Source: Granulicatella sp041433555 (GTDB lineage Bacteria; Bacillota; Bacilli; Lactobacillales; Aerococcaceae). From it: a stretch of 64,000 nucleotides of DNA. The notes below the pieces were generated by a model. That model was given only the letters and a program-made list of their open reading frames with translations. It was not told where the DNA came from and did no database searches. Made by a program: the position numbers and the translations under genes. Within the stretch, counting starts at the first letter, position 1, and each line of letters starts with the position of its first letter. This document shows, in pieces, positions 34,546-43,897 of the stretch. Location: the NCBI RefSeq assembly GCF_041433555.1, contig NZ_JAPWBR010000010.1:1-64000 (forward strand). Reading direction: 5' to 3'.

Positions 34546-36048
34546 ATGGGAAATAATCCAAAACCTCAAGGCGCTGTTCAAAACGGTCTTGAGTCGAAAA
34601 AAGTTTCCGTTTGGATATTATTTTTAGCGGTATTATTAACAGGAGTATTCACTTATTTTGGAACGAGCTATGCTGCTCGAACTTCTCAAAATCAAGTGGC
34701 TCAATCTGAAACAAAGAATGATTCAAACAATGTCACTGGAAAATCAAGTGATACTCTTACAAATGACGATTTGGCAAAATTAGAACTTGTATATGATACA
34801 CTTGTTTCTGGATACGTTGATAAAAACATTAACAAAGATGATATTATCAACGGAGCCTTAAAAGGAATGGCAGAAGCTACAGGTGATCCATATACGAACT
34901 ATTTAGTAAACGATGAAACTGCTGCGATCGATGAAACGATGACAGGTTCATTTGGAGGAATTGGTGCGGAATTACGTTCTGAAAATAACCGAGTGATTAT
35001 TAGTAATACTCGTGAAGGAACACCTGCTCAAAAGATTGGTCTTCAAGAAAATGACGCTATTCTTAAAGTGAATGGTGAAGACATGGAAGGTAAGAGCATC
35101 TCTTATGTTGTTTCTAAGGTCCGTGGGGAAGTCGGAACAGATGTAACCTTAACAATCCAACGTGGCACACAAGAGCTAGAAGTAAAGATTACTCGCGCTA
35201 AAATTGCTATTGAAACGGTTAAAGGAACTGTGGATTCAACCGATGCGACAATCGGTCACGTTCAAATCAACTCATTTGCTAAAAACACTGCAAAAGAAGT
35301 TGAAAAAACTGTAACAGATTTACGCGAAAAAGGCGTTAAGAAATTTATCTTCGACGTTCGTTATAATCCTGGTGGTTTGTTAGATCAAGCGATTATGATT
35401 GCGAATATGTTCGTTGATGATGGAAAGACTATTCTTAATGTTGAAAATCGTGATGGACAAATCAAGTCATACAACGCTTCTAAAGACTATGGTACGTTCG
35501 AGATTACTGAACCATACGTATTACTTGTAAATGAAGGTAGTGCTTCTGCTTCTGAAATTTTGGCCGCAGCCTTGAAAGAGTCTGCAGATGCAAAATTAAT
35601 CGGTAAGAAGACTTATGGTAAAGGGACCGTTCAATCTGTAATTGAAGTTGGCGATAACGCTGAATTGAAATACACGATAGCAAAATGGTTAACACCTAAC
35701 AAAACATGGATTCATAAAACAGGTATTGAACCAACGGAAGAAGTCTCAATGCCAGATTATTACAACATCACGATTATCGACACGCGTGAAGTCGTTAAAG
35801 AAGGCGCTGTGTCTGACAATGTGAAAACAATTGAAACAATCCTTAAAGGTTTAGGATACGATGTTACTGCAGATGGGTACTTTGATAGTAAAACTACTGA
35901 AGCTGTAAAAGAATTCCAAAAATCAAAAGGATTATCTGAAACTGGCGAAGTAGATGAAAAAACTGGTACAGCATTAATGAGTGCGATTCGGGATGCATTG
36001 AAAGCAAACGATACTCAATACAAAGCTGCTGTAAAAGCTTTACAATAA
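34546..36048 (+). CDS. S41 family C-terminal processing peptidase
   Basis: Membrane-anchored serine protease of 500 residues that acts outside the membrane. One N-terminal transmembrane segment (about 22-42), a PDZ domain (about 145-215, GGIGAELRSE...), then the S41 catalytic core with Ser in GSASASEILAA near 331 and Lys in KKTYGKGTVQ near 356, and a C-terminal peptidoglycan-binding domain (about 425-485). AAGGAA precedes the start. Signal peptidase I follows after 15 bases, so the two protein-processing enzymes are likely co-expressed. Confidence 0.94.
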   Translation: MGNNPKPQGAVQNGLESKKVSVWILFLAVLLTGVFTYFGTSYAARTSQNQVAQSETKNDSNNVTGKSSDTLTNDDLAKLELVYDTLVSGYVDKNINKDDIINGALKGMAEATGDPYTNYLVNDETAAIDETMTGSFGGIGAELRSENNRVIISNTREGTPAQKIGLQENDAILKVNGEDMEGKSISYVVSKVRGEVGTDVTLTIQRGTQELEVKITRAKIAIETVKGTVDSTDATIGHVQINSFAKNTAKEVEKTVTDLREKGVKKFIFDVRYNPGGLLDQAIMIANMFVDDGKTILNVENRDGQIKSYNASKDYGTFEITEPYVLLVNEGSASASEILAAALKESADAKLIGKKTYGKGTVQSVIEVGDNAELKYTIAKWLTPNKTWIHKTGIEPTEEVSMPDYYNITIIDTREVVKEGAVSDNVKTIETILKGLGYDVTADGYFDSKTTEAVKEFQKSKGLSETGEVDEKTGTALMSAIRDALKANDTQYKAAVKALQ

Positions 36049-36063
36049 CAAAGGAGGATGGGA

Positions 36064-36726
36064 ATGTACGAAGATAACCAAGTGGAAAATTCGGCCCTAG
36101 CTTCTATCGAAGAGAGATTAAACTCTCGTAAGAATAAAGGGAATGAACCTAAGAAAAAACATCCGATTCTAGAAGAAATTCTAGAAGAAATTCTTAGTTG
36201 GATTTGGTCTATTGCTGTTGCAAGTATCATTATGGCGATTCTCTACTTCTTTGTAGGTCGTCCATTTACAGTTAGTGGACAATCGATGTATCCAACCCTT
36301 CATAATGGAGATCATATGATTATGTCAAAAATTGGCGGTATTAACCGTTTTGATGTGGTTGTATTGAAAGCTCCAGACGAAGATAAAGAATATATCAAAC
36401 GCGTCATCGGAATGCCTGGTGATACGGTTGAAGCGAAAAATGGAGTTCTGTATATTAACGGAAAAGAAGTGGAGCAACCATTTATTAACACAAATAACGA
36501 CAAGAAGACAGTCTTCATCGATGATTTTACATTGAAAGAGTTGACTGGAGAGGACAAGGTTCCTGAAGGTAAATACTTTGTCATGGGAGACAATCGAGGC
36601 GTTTCGAAAGATAGTCGAATGATTGGATTTATTGATAAGTCCGCCATTGAAGGAAAAGCCGTATTTACAGTATGGCCGCTTAACCGTATTGGTGGATTGA
36701 AAGACTATTCGAATTTATATCAATAG
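36064..36726 (+). CDS. lepB: Signal peptidase I
   Basis: Membrane protease of 220 residues that cuts signal peptides. A charged cytoplasmic tail of about 40 residues, a transmembrane segment (about 45-63), then the Ser in SGQSMYPTL near 75 and the Lys in YIKRVIGMPGD near 115, followed by GDNRGVSKDSR near 178. The ATG at 36064 lies six bases after AGGAGG; the ATG at 36058 directly touches it. A terminator follows. Confidence 0.95.
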   Translation: MYEDNQVENSALASIEERLNSRKNKGNEPKKKHPILEEILEEILSWIWSIAVASIIMAILYFFVGRPFTVSGQSMYPTLHNGDHMIMSKIGGINRFDVVVLKAPDEDKEYIKRVIGMPGDTVEAKNGVLYINGKEVEQPFINTNNDKKTVFIDDFTLKELTGEDKVPEGKYFVMGDNRGVSKDSRMIGFIDKSAIEGKAVFTVWPLNRIGGLKDYSNLYQ

Positions 36727-36733
36727 AGAGTAA

Positions 36734-36753
36734 AGAGGCAGATTTCTGTCTCT
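36734..36753 (+). terminator. Terminator of the ctpA-lepB transcript
   Basis: Stem AGAGGCAGA/TCTGTCTCT with one G-T pair, followed by TTTTCTTTT. Confidence 0.8.
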
Positions 36754-36803
36754 TTTTCTTTTGCTTGTAGAATAACTATGATTAGAAAACGATTTCATTA
36801 TTG

Positions 36804-36832
36804 TTGACTTTCTATCGAAATATGCGTAAAAT
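36804..36832 (+). promoter_or_regulatory. Promoter of the MgtC-family gene
   Basis: TTGACT (36804-36809), 17 bases, TAAAAT (36827-36832), followed by AAAGGAGGA and the ATG. Confidence 0.75.
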
Positions 36833-36862
36833 AGAAAGGTACATTTTTAAAGGAGGAAGAGT

Positions 36863-37564
36863 ATGGATCAAATTTTTGTGCGTTCATTTGACGCAATGTT
36901 AGAGTTAAGACATTTTACGTCAATTATCCTCGCATGTATTTGCGGACTGTTAATTGGATACGAACGAAAAGCCAGAAATAAACAAGCCGGTGTTAAAACC
37001 CACGTTATTGTTTGTTTAACTTCCGCATTGATGATGATTATTTCCAAAGAAGCGTTTCTTGATACTCATGACTTTGATTCAACACGTGTCGCAGCACAAA
37101 TCGTTAGTGGTATTTCCTTCATCGGTGGGGGAATTATCTTCATGCGTGACAAGAAAATTAGTGGACTAACAACAGCAGCTGGTATTTGGGCGACCTCCGG
37201 TATCGGTATGGCGATTGGTGGAGGATTATGGTTCTTTGGTCTCGTATGTAGCGTGTTCGTTATGTTGATCCAATGGCTAACACATGATTTTACAAAACAA
37301 CATCAAATCTACCAAGCAAGCATCAATGGGACGGTAGGTGATATCTCGCTCGTTCATGATATTTATCAATACTGTGATTTAAAACAATATCAAATTGCGA
37401 ATGTTGATGTAAAAGATATCGGTGGTAAATATGAAATTAACATTCAGATTGAAAATGATAAACAAATTTCGATTGATGATATTGAAGCAACCATCAGGGA
37501 GCGACATATTGACTTCAAGATTAAGAAAGTGAAGTTCAAGTCGTCAGAAAACAATCCTCAATAG
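36863..37564 (+). CDS. MgtC/SapB family membrane protein
   Basis: Membrane protein of 233 residues. The first 145 residues form the MgtC domain with five or so hydrophobic segments and the conserved LIGYERKARNKQAGVKTH near residue 31 and FIGGGIIFMRD near 90. The last 75 residues form a soluble ACT-like domain. MgtC proteins are tied to growth at low magnesium and to ATPase control; the role in this organism is unknown. It is a single-gene unit with its own promoter and terminator. Confidence 0.92.
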   Translation: MDQIFVRSFDAMLELRHFTSIILACICGLLIGYERKARNKQAGVKTHVIVCLTSALMMIISKEAFLDTHDFDSTRVAAQIVSGISFIGGGIIFMRDKKISGLTTAAGIWATSGIGMAIGGGLWFFGLVCSVFVMLIQWLTHDFTKQHQIYQASINGTVGDISLVHDIYQYCDLKQYQIANVDVKDIGGKYEINIQIENDKQISIDDIEATIRERHIDFKIKKVKFKSSENNPQ

Positions 37565-37571
37565 TAAAGAT

Positions 37572-37593
37572 GAGACTGAAGCAATTCAGTCTC
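37572..37593 (+). terminator. Terminator of the MgtC gene
   Basis: Perfect 9-bp stem GAGACTGAA/TTCAGTCTC with a 4-base loop, followed by TTTT. Confidence 0.85.
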
Positions 37594-37686
37594 TTTTAAT
37601 TTAACTAGGTGGATTGCTATTCTATTTCTAAATTGTTAAACTAATGATATATATTGTGTGTAAATTTTACACTTAAGGAGACTTGT

Positions 37687-38343
37687 ATGATGAATAGAGA
37701 AGAAGTCGTTGCATTACAACACCAACGTTATGCTACTAAAAAATTTGATCCAACTCGTCGCATTTCTGATGAAGATTGGGCAGCACTTGTGGAAGTAGGT
37801 AGATTAGCTCCTTCTTCGCTTGGTTTTGAACCTTGGAAAATGCTTTTATTAAATAACAAAGAAATGAAGCAAGATTTAAAATCAATGGCTTGGGGCGCTG
37901 TTTCAATGCTTGATGGTGCTAGTCATTTTGTGATTTATCTAGCTCGTAAAGGCGTGAACTATGAAACTCCTTATATCGAAAAATTAATGCAAGAAGTAAG
38001 ACATAGAAGTTATGATCCCGATTCTGCTTATGCGCATCGTATTAAGAGTTTCCAAGAAAGTGATGCAAAGCTGAACGATGAACGTTCACTCTTTGACTGG
38101 GCAAGTAAACAAACGTATATCCAAATGACAAATATGATGAATGCGGCAGTTCTAATGGGGATGGATTCATGTCCAATCGAAGGATTCGATAAAGATAAAG
38201 TAGAAGCTTATTTAGAAGAAAAAGGCGTTTTGGATACATCAGAATTTGGAGTATCTGTTATGTGTGCTTTTGGTTATAGAGACGAAGAGATTAAACCAAA
38301 AGTTCGTTGGAATACAGAAAGTATTTACGAAGTAATCGACTAA
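37687..38343 (+). CDS. Nitroreductase family NAD(P)H oxidoreductase
   Basis: FMN-dependent cytoplasmic oxidoreductase of 218 residues. The N-terminal HQRYATKKFDP and RLAPSSLGFEPWKM (near 38) form the usual FMN and phosphate site; MNAAVLMGMDSCPIEGF lies near 142. The ATG at 37687 is six bases after AAGGAG; the frame upstream of it has no site. The natural substrate is not known; such enzymes reduce quinones or nitro compounds. A long hairpin terminator follows. Confidence 0.92.
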   Translation: MMNREEVVALQHQRYATKKFDPTRRISDEDWAALVEVGRLAPSSLGFEPWKMLLLNNKEMKQDLKSMAWGAVSMLDGASHFVIYLARKGVNYETPYIEKLMQEVRHRSYDPDSAYAHRIKSFQESDAKLNDERSLFDWASKQTYIQMTNMMNAAVLMGMDSCPIEGFDKDKVEAYLEEKGVLDTSEFGVSVMCAFGYRDEEIKPKVRWNTESIYEVID

Positions 38344-38361
38344 AATTTTTGCATATAAATG

Positions 38362-38405
38362 AAATCTCAGTGCAATGACAAGGAATCGTTGTTGTACTGA
38401 GATTT
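38362..38405 (+). terminator. Long hairpin terminator after the nitroreductase gene
   Basis: A stem of about 18 bp (AAATCTCAGTGCAATGAC with its G-T tolerant complement) and an 8-base loop, ending in TTTTT. Confidence 0.8.
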
Positions 38406-38517
38406 TTCGTTATAGGGATGAGGAAGAGAACGGAAAAAAGAATGAAAACATGGTATAATGTTTGATGGTTCAATATGAATGATTTATTAAAGACCAAATA
38501 GAAAGGATTCGAAATTT

Positions 38518-39378
38518 ATGGCAACAATCCAATGGTTCCCTGGGCATATGGCCAAAGCGCGCCGGGAAGCAACAGAAAAATTAAAACTAGTCGATGTTGT
38601 GATTGAAATGGTGGATGCTCGTATTCCAGAATCAAGTCGCAATCCTATTATCGAAGAAATTAAAGGTCAAAAGAAACAGTTAATTTTATTAAACAAAGTA
38701 GATTTGGCAGATCCATCTCAAACAAAACGTTGGAATGATTATTTTACTAGCCAAGGAATTAAAGTTCTTACAACAGAAGCAAAAGACGGAAAAGGGATTA
38801 AACTAGTAAAGGCCGCGATTAAAGAATTAATGGCACCGGTCTTTGAAAAGAATCTTGTAAAAGGAATCCGTCCTAGACCGATTCGCTTAATGGTTCTTGG
38901 TATTCCAAACGTTGGAAAATCAACTTTTATCAATCGTATGATTAATAAAAACCAAGCGGAAACTGCAAACCGCCCTGGGGTTACAAAGGGACAACGTTGG
39001 TTGAAAATCGAAAATGATTTTGAGTTATTAGATACACCAGGAATTCTATGGCCGAAGTTTGAAAGTGAAGAAGTTGGAAATAAGCTAGCGTTAACTGGAG
39101 CTATTAAAGATGCGCTCCTTCATATGGATGATATTGCATTATTTGCTCTTAGTCAGTTCAAATTGGATTATCCAGAGTATTTAAAGAAAGCTTATCGATT
39201 AACGGATGATGATTTAGAACTCTCAAACGTAGATTTATTAATGTTAATTACAAAGAATTTAGGCTTTAAAGAAGATTATGAAAAGGCAAGTGAACGAATC
39301 GTGTTTGATATTCGTTCAGGGAAACTTGGTCGTTATACATTAGACCAAGCGCCTGTGTCGTTAACGGGGGAAGCATAA
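38518..39378 (+). CDS. rbgA: Ribosome biogenesis GTPase RbgA (YlqF)
   Basis: GTPase of 286 residues needed for late 50S assembly. The G motifs are circularly permuted: G4 LLNKVDLAD near 59 comes before G1 GIPNVGKST near 129, G2 RPGVT near 153 and G3 DTPGIL near 175. The start IQWFPGHMAKARRE is typical. The stop overlaps the rnhB start by one base (TAATG), a pair also known in Bacillus. Confidence 0.97.
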   Translation: MATIQWFPGHMAKARREATEKLKLVDVVIEMVDARIPESSRNPIIEEIKGQKKQLILLNKVDLADPSQTKRWNDYFTSQGIKVLTTEAKDGKGIKLVKAAIKELMAPVFEKNLVKGIRPRPIRLMVLGIPNVGKSTFINRMINKNQAETANRPGVTKGQRWLKIENDFELLDTPGILWPKFESEEVGNKLALTGAIKDALLHMDDIALFALSQFKLDYPEYLKKAYRLTDDDLELSNVDLLMLITKNLGFKEDYEKASERIVFDIRSGKLGRYTLDQAPVSLTGEA

Positions 39379-40145
39379 TGGAAAAACGTTCCATCAAAGA
39401 AATTAAATTGATTCTTGAAGAAATTCAAACGTTGTCGGATGAGCGTTTAACAGAACTTCGAAGTGACGAGCGTAAAGGAGTTCAAGATTTAATTGCCAAA
39501 TTCGAACGTCAGTACGCTAAAAAAGCAGTACGTGCTGCTCACTTTGAGGAAATGCAAAGCTTTGAACGTGCAGCTAAACAAAAAGGCTACAAAATGATTG
39601 CTGGAATCGATGAAGTGGGTCGCGGTCCACTTGCTGGTCCAGTCGTAGCAGCTGCCGTGATTCTACCTGAAGGAATGGAAGATATCGGTCTGGATGATTC
39701 GAAGAAATTAAGTGCTAAGAAGCGTGCTGAAATTTTTGAAATCATTAAAGAACAAGCCATCGCAATTGGTATCGGTATTGTAGATGCTTTTACGATTGAT
39801 AAGATTAATATATATGAAGCAAGTAAAGTGGCTATGAAGAGAGCGATTGAATTATTGCCAGAACAGCCAGACTACTTATTGATTGATGCAATGAAACTGG
39901 ATACTGGTATTCCTGAAGAAGGTATTATTAAAGGGGACGCTAAAAGCATCTCTATTGCTGCAGCAAGTATTGTTGCTAAAGAGGTTCGTGACCAAATGAT
40001 GAAGGATTACGAACAATTGTATCCAGGTTACGGCTTTGCTCAAAATGCCGGTTATGGTACGAAAGCGCATCTTGAAGGTCTTGCAAAATTAGGACCAACA
40101 CCAATTCACCGCATGACATTTGCTCCAGTGAAAGATTATCAATAA
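39378..40145 (+). CDS. rnhB: Ribonuclease HII
   Basis: Cuts RNA in RNA/DNA hybrids and at single ribonucleotides in DNA. The 255-residue protein has an N-terminal extension of about 70 residues, the Asp-Glu pair in AGIDEVGRGPLAGPV near 77, Asp in GLDDSKKLS near 108, and LLIDAMKLD near 170. GGGGGAAGC precedes the ATG, which overlaps rbgA by one base. It is followed by the hairpin that holds the dprA ribosome site. Confidence 0.97.
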   Translation: MEKRSIKEIKLILEEIQTLSDERLTELRSDERKGVQDLIAKFERQYAKKAVRAAHFEEMQSFERAAKQKGYKMIAGIDEVGRGPLAGPVVAAAVILPEGMEDIGLDDSKKLSAKKRAEIFEIIKEQAIAIGIGIVDAFTIDKINIYEASKVAMKRAIELLPEQPDYLLIDAMKLDTGIPEEGIIKGDAKSISIAAASIVAKEVRDQMMKDYEQLYPGYGFAQNAGYGTKAHLEGLAKLGPTPIHRMTFAPVKDYQ

Positions 40146-40159
40146 AATCCAAAACAGAT

Positions 40160-40209
40160 CTCTTTCTCGTAAATAGTATTGAAAGACTATTTCGAGAAGG
40201 AGTTTTTTT
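40160..40209 (+). terminator. Terminator-like stem containing the dprA ribosome binding site
   Basis: CTCTTTCTCG, one unpaired T, then AAATAGT pairs with ACTATTT and CGAGAAGGAG around an 8-base loop, 17 pairs in all with one G-T. Seven T follow at once and then the ATG of dprA. The AAGGAG at 40197-40202 is the only Shine-Dalgarno for dprA and lies in the right arm of the stem. So the same element looks like a terminator of the rbgA-rnhB transcript and a lid on dprA translation. Confidence 0.8.
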
Positions 40210-41076
40210 ATGATTTGGACAAAACGTAGATTACTGATTGCAGTTGCGATGAGCGATACGCTGACGAGCAAACGATTCTTTGAGCTCTATGAACGGTTGA
40301 ATGAAGATGTCTCCTTAAACGACACTTTTGTTCTAGGGGATTTAAAATACGCACTGCCAGAAGAAACGAGTCAGTGGATAGAATCAATGGATTGGGATGT
40401 TGAAATCAAGAGACTACAGGAAAAAAGAGTGAAGGTATTGACCGTTTTGGACGGTGGTTATCCCCAACGATTAAAAGAAATTTATTTACCTCCTATTGTA
40501 TTATTTTATAGAGGAAACTTATCACTCATTAATCAGAGAGCAGTAGCTATTGTGGGATCAAGAGATCATTCTAAATATGCTAAAGAATGTATTCATGAGT
40601 TAATCCCACCCATCGTTAATGATGGTATTGTAGTTGTCAGTGGATTAGCTCGAGGTGTGGATACATTAGCTCATGAAGAAACCCTCAAGACTAACGGGAA
40701 TACTATTGCAGTTATTGGAAGTGGATTAGATGTCGTTTATCCACCTGAAAATGCGAATCTTTATGACATGATTGCGAAAAGAGGATTACTCCTTTCTGAA
40801 TATCCACTAGAGAGTCGACCTTTAAAATTCCATTTTCCATACCGTAATCGCATCATCGCTGGACTAAGTCATGGAGTATGTGTGATCGAAGCGAAAGAGA
40901 AAAGTGGAAGCCTCATAACCGCAAACTTAGCATTGAGTGAAAATAGAGAAGTTTTTGCCGTTCCGGGAAACATATTTTCGCCCCATTCAAAGGGAACCAA
41001 TAGCTTGATTGAAGCAGGAGCGTGTCTTGTTAAAAACGGCGATACCATTTCTAAAAATCTGAAATATTTTCCTTAA
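40210..41076 (+). CDS. dprA: DNA processing protein DprA
   Basis: Loads RecA on incoming single-stranded DNA during transformation; it can also act in other recombination. The 288-residue protein has an N-terminal region of about 90 residues and the Rossmann-type domain with AIVGSRDHSKYAKEC near 113, VSGLARGVDTLAHEETL near 144, and EAKEKSGSLITANLAL near 225. The C-terminal winged-helix part of some DprA proteins is missing. Its ribosome site is inside the stem described above. I found no TACGAATA competence box in front of it. Confidence 0.94.
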   Translation: MIWTKRRLLIAVAMSDTLTSKRFFELYERLNEDVSLNDTFVLGDLKYALPEETSQWIESMDWDVEIKRLQEKRVKVLTVLDGGYPQRLKEIYLPPIVLFYRGNLSLINQRAVAIVGSRDHSKYAKECIHELIPPIVNDGIVVVSGLARGVDTLAHEETLKTNGNTIAVIGSGLDVVYPPENANLYDMIAKRGLLLSEYPLESRPLKFHFPYRNRIIAGLSHGVCVIEAKEKSGSLITANLALSENREVFAVPGNIFSPHSKGTNSLIEAGACLVKNGDTISKNLKYFP

Positions 41077-41114
41077 AAATACAATCTAACAGTTTAAGAG
41101 ATTATTTTGTTGCC

Positions 41115-41143
41115 TTGACAAAAAGAATGTGTTTAGATATGAT
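41115..41143 (+). promoter_or_regulatory. Promoter of topA
   Basis: Perfect TTGACA (41115-41120), 17 bases, TATGAT (41138-41143). The leader to the ATG is about 85 bases and has weak pairing (ATCTCACTAT region with ATAGAGTGGAT). Confidence 0.8.
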
Positions 41144-41235
41144 GACAAAAGATAATTTAAGCAATCTCACTATTCTCGGGCTTTCTTAGCTTGAGAGAAC
41201 TGTTAGATAGAGTGGATTAGGGAAGGAGCCATTTA

Positions 41236-43308
41236 ATGGTGAAGCAAAATCTAGTAATTGTAGAGTCTCCTACAAAAGCTAAAACCATTGAACGCTATTT
41301 AGGGAAAAACTTTAAAGTAGTTGCTAGTAAAGGGCACTTACGTGATTTGCCTAAAAGCAAAATGGGCGTAGATATTGAACATAATTATGAACCTCATTAT
41401 ATTTCAATTCGTGGGAAAGGTGATTTAATCAAATCACTTAAAAAAGAAGCAGCAAAAGCAGATGCTGTCTATCTCGCGAGTGACCCGGATAGAGAAGGAG
41501 AAGCTATTTCTTGGCATTTAGCTCATTTATTAGGACTTGATTTAAACGCACCTATTCGTGTGGAATTTAATGAGATTACAAAAGATGCAATTAAAGAAGC
41601 GTTCAAGAATCCTAGAAAGATTGATATGGACTTAGTGGACGCGCAACAAGCACGTCGTATTTTAGACCGTCTTGTGGGTTATACTTTATCTCCTATTTTA
41701 TGGAAAAAAGTGAAAAAGGGACTCAGTGCAGGGCGTGTTCAAAGTATCGCTGTGAAATTAATCATTGATCGCGAGAACGAAATTAAAGCATTCGTTCCAG
41801 AAGAATACTGGACTCTTGAAGGACAATTCAAGAAAGAAAAGAAAGCTTTCACGGCTAATTACTATGGAACAACAGCTAAGAAAGCCGCTTTAGAAAAAGA
41901 AGCGACTGTAAAATCAGTAATGGCAGAACTTTCTGAGAAGAAACCATTCAAGGTTACTAAAGTGACGAAAAAAGAACGTCGTCGCAATCCTGCAGCACCA
42001 TTTACAACAAGTAGTTTGCAACAAGATGCGTCAAATCGCTTAAACTTCAGAACTCGTAAAACGATGATGGTTGCCCAACAACTTTATGAAGGGGTATCAC
42101 TTGGACGTAGTGGTTCTGTCGGTTTAATTACGTATATGCGTACAGACTCAACTCGTATTTCAGCATCTGCTCAAAATGAGGCGTCTGAGTTCATTGAGAA
42201 AGAGTTTGGTAAAGAATACTGTCTAGCGACTAAACGCGCTGTAAAGAACGCTGAGGGGGCTCAGGATGCGCACGAAGCCATTCGTCCGTCTTCAGTTCTT
42301 CGTACACCAGATTCAATCGCAAGTTATTTAACGAAAGATCAATTGAAATTGTACACATTAATTTGGTCACGATTCGTTGCTAGTCAAATGACAGCCGCCG
42401 TTTATGACACTGTACAAGTTGATTTAGAACAAAATAACCATGTGTTTAAAGCGAATGGATCAACTGTCAAGTTTGCTGGATATCAAAAAGTTTATCAAGA
42501 TAATGCAGATGCGAAAAAAGGAAACGCACTTCCTGAAATGCAAGTTGGGGATGAAGTTCAATTAGCTAAACTAAATCCTGAACAACATTTCACGCAACCA
42601 CCTGCGCGTTATTCTGAAGCGACTTTAATTAAAACCTTAGAAGAAATCGGCGTTGGTCGTCCATCAACATACGCACCAACAATTGAAACAATCCAAAAAC
42701 GTTATTACGTTAAACTAGTTTCTAAGCGTTTTGAACCAACAGAACTTGGTTATGTAGTACATCAAATCATTGAACAATATTTCCCAAATATTGTCGATAC
42801 TCATTTCACTGCTTCAATGGAAGATAATCTCGACCTTGTTGAAGAAGGAAAAGAAGAGTGGGTACAAGTCATCGATAAGTTCTACCAACCATTCAAGGTT
42901 GAAGTGGATAAAGCAGAAGTTGAAATCGAGAAAGTTCAAATTAAAGATGAACCAGCTGGATTTAACTGTGAAAAATGTGGACATCCAATGGTCATTAAAT
43001 TAGGTCGTTTTGGTAAATTCTACGCTTGTAGTAATTTCCCAGAATGTCACCACACTCAAGCAATCGTGAAAGATATCGGTATTACATGCCCAACATGTGG
43101 TAAAGGGAAAGTTATCGAACGTAAATCGAAGAAAAACCGTATCTTCTATGGCTGTGATCGTTACCCTGAATGCGAATTTGTATCATGGGATAAACCGATC
43201 GGACGTAATTGTCCTAAATGTGACCACTACTTAGTAGAGAAAAAAGGTCGCGGTGGAAAACAAATTGCATGTAGCAATTGCGATTACAAAGAAGCTGTTC
43301 AAAAATAA
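41236..43308 (+). CDS. topA: DNA topoisomerase I
   Basis: Type IA topoisomerase of 690 residues that relaxes negative supercoils. The Toprim domain begins VIVESPTKAKTIERYLG with DPDREGEAI near 83; the catalytic tyrosine is Tyr300 in LITYMRTDSTR. Three C-terminal zinc-finger segments each carry CxxC pairs (from about residues 575, 617 and 658). AAGGAG precedes the ATG. In many Firmicutes trmFO follows; here a hairpin-rich region follows. Confidence 0.98.
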   Translation: MVKQNLVIVESPTKAKTIERYLGKNFKVVASKGHLRDLPKSKMGVDIEHNYEPHYISIRGKGDLIKSLKKEAAKADAVYLASDPDREGEAISWHLAHLLGLDLNAPIRVEFNEITKDAIKEAFKNPRKIDMDLVDAQQARRILDRLVGYTLSPILWKKVKKGLSAGRVQSIAVKLIIDRENEIKAFVPEEYWTLEGQFKKEKKAFTANYYGTTAKKAALEKEATVKSVMAELSEKKPFKVTKVTKKERRRNPAAPFTTSSLQQDASNRLNFRTRKTMMVAQQLYEGVSLGRSGSVGLITYMRTDSTRISASAQNEASEFIEKEFGKEYCLATKRAVKNAEGAQDAHEAIRPSSVLRTPDSIASYLTKDQLKLYTLIWSRFVASQMTAAVYDTVQVDLEQNNHVFKANGSTVKFAGYQKVYQDNADAKKGNALPEMQVGDEVQLAKLNPEQHFTQPPARYSEATLIKTLEEIGVGRPSTYAPTIETIQKRYYVKLVSKRFEPTELGYVVHQIIEQYFPNIVDTHFTASMEDNLDLVEEGKEEWVQVIDKFYQPFKVEVDKAEVEIEKVQIKDEPAGFNCEKCGHPMVIKLGRFGKFYACSNFPECHHTQAIVKDIGITCPTCGKGKVIERKSKKNRIFYGCDRYPECEFVSWDKPIGRNCPKCDHYLVEKKGRGGKQIACSNCDYKEAVQK

Positions 43309-43312
43309 AGAT

Positions 43313-43344
43313 AAAGAGCACTTAGAGAAATCTAGGTGCTCTTT
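43313..43344 (+). terminator. Terminator of topA
   Basis: AAAGAGCACTTAGA pairs with TCTAGGTGCTCTTT around GAAA, followed by AATTTTG. One mismatch in the middle. Confidence 0.75.
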
Positions 43345-43510
43345 AATTTTGCCCTGAATAATAACAGTGCTTTGATTTATACGCAGTGGTTTATTGACGT
43401 TCTTTTCATCACTCATGATTCAAGAACGTCTAATAAACTTTGCGGGCGAAAGACGACGAAGCAGAATATTCTTGCACTGCAAAAATATTCTTTACTTCTG
43501 TCTTTCTGCC

Positions 43511-43530
43511 ATCCTGTGGAGTTGAACTCG
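43511..43530 (+). repeat. Linker copy 1 of the hairpin array
   Basis: Reads ATCCTGTGGAGTTGAACTCG. It differs from copy 3 at three bases. Confidence 0.8.
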
Positions 43531-43650
43531 GACTCACAGGACTGCAAAACTTCACACTGTGAAGTTTTGTTTCCAGAAACGTACGCAGAACGTTTCACGT
43601 TCCTTCCGTCGTTTCGGTCCAGTGTTTCAGTCATGAGCGTTCGCCCTCGT

Positions 43651-43671
43651 ATCCTGGTGTAGTTGAGTTCG
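43651..43671 (+). repeat. Linker copy 2 of the hairpin array
   Basis: Reads ATCCTGGTGTAGTTGAG followed by TTCG, one base longer than the other copies. Confidence 0.8.
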
Positions 43672-43773
43672 CCAACGCAGAAATGGCGTGCGTTTCCCGA
43701 AATATCCGCACGGTCTTATAGACCGTTTACGGTATTCCGGTCCAACGTTCCATTTCTAAGCGCGATGTCTCAC

Positions 43774-43793
43774 ATCCTGTTAAGTTGAGTTCG
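43774..43793 (+). repeat. Linker copy 3 of the hairpin array
   Basis: Reads ATCCTGTTAAGTTGAGTTCG and is preceded by TCTCAC, as is copy 4. The GAG at its end can pair with the CTC before copy 4. Confidence 0.8.
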
Positions 43794-43897
43794 AAAAGGC
43801 ATAGGCTCAAGCCTTTCGAGGTTAGTCCGCACGACTGTAAACAGTCCTTTGCGGCTAACCTGCGAACCGTCATCGCCTATGAACGCCTTTTCTCACA

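Noticed and set aside
40146..40209. Competence (SigX) box in front of dprA
   Set aside because: The nearest string, TCGTAAATA, does not match TACGAATA and is part of the terminator-like stem.
43336..43662. Open frames on both strands in the region before xerC
   Set aside because: They arise from the hairpin repeats, lack ribosome sites, and run through several inverted repeats.
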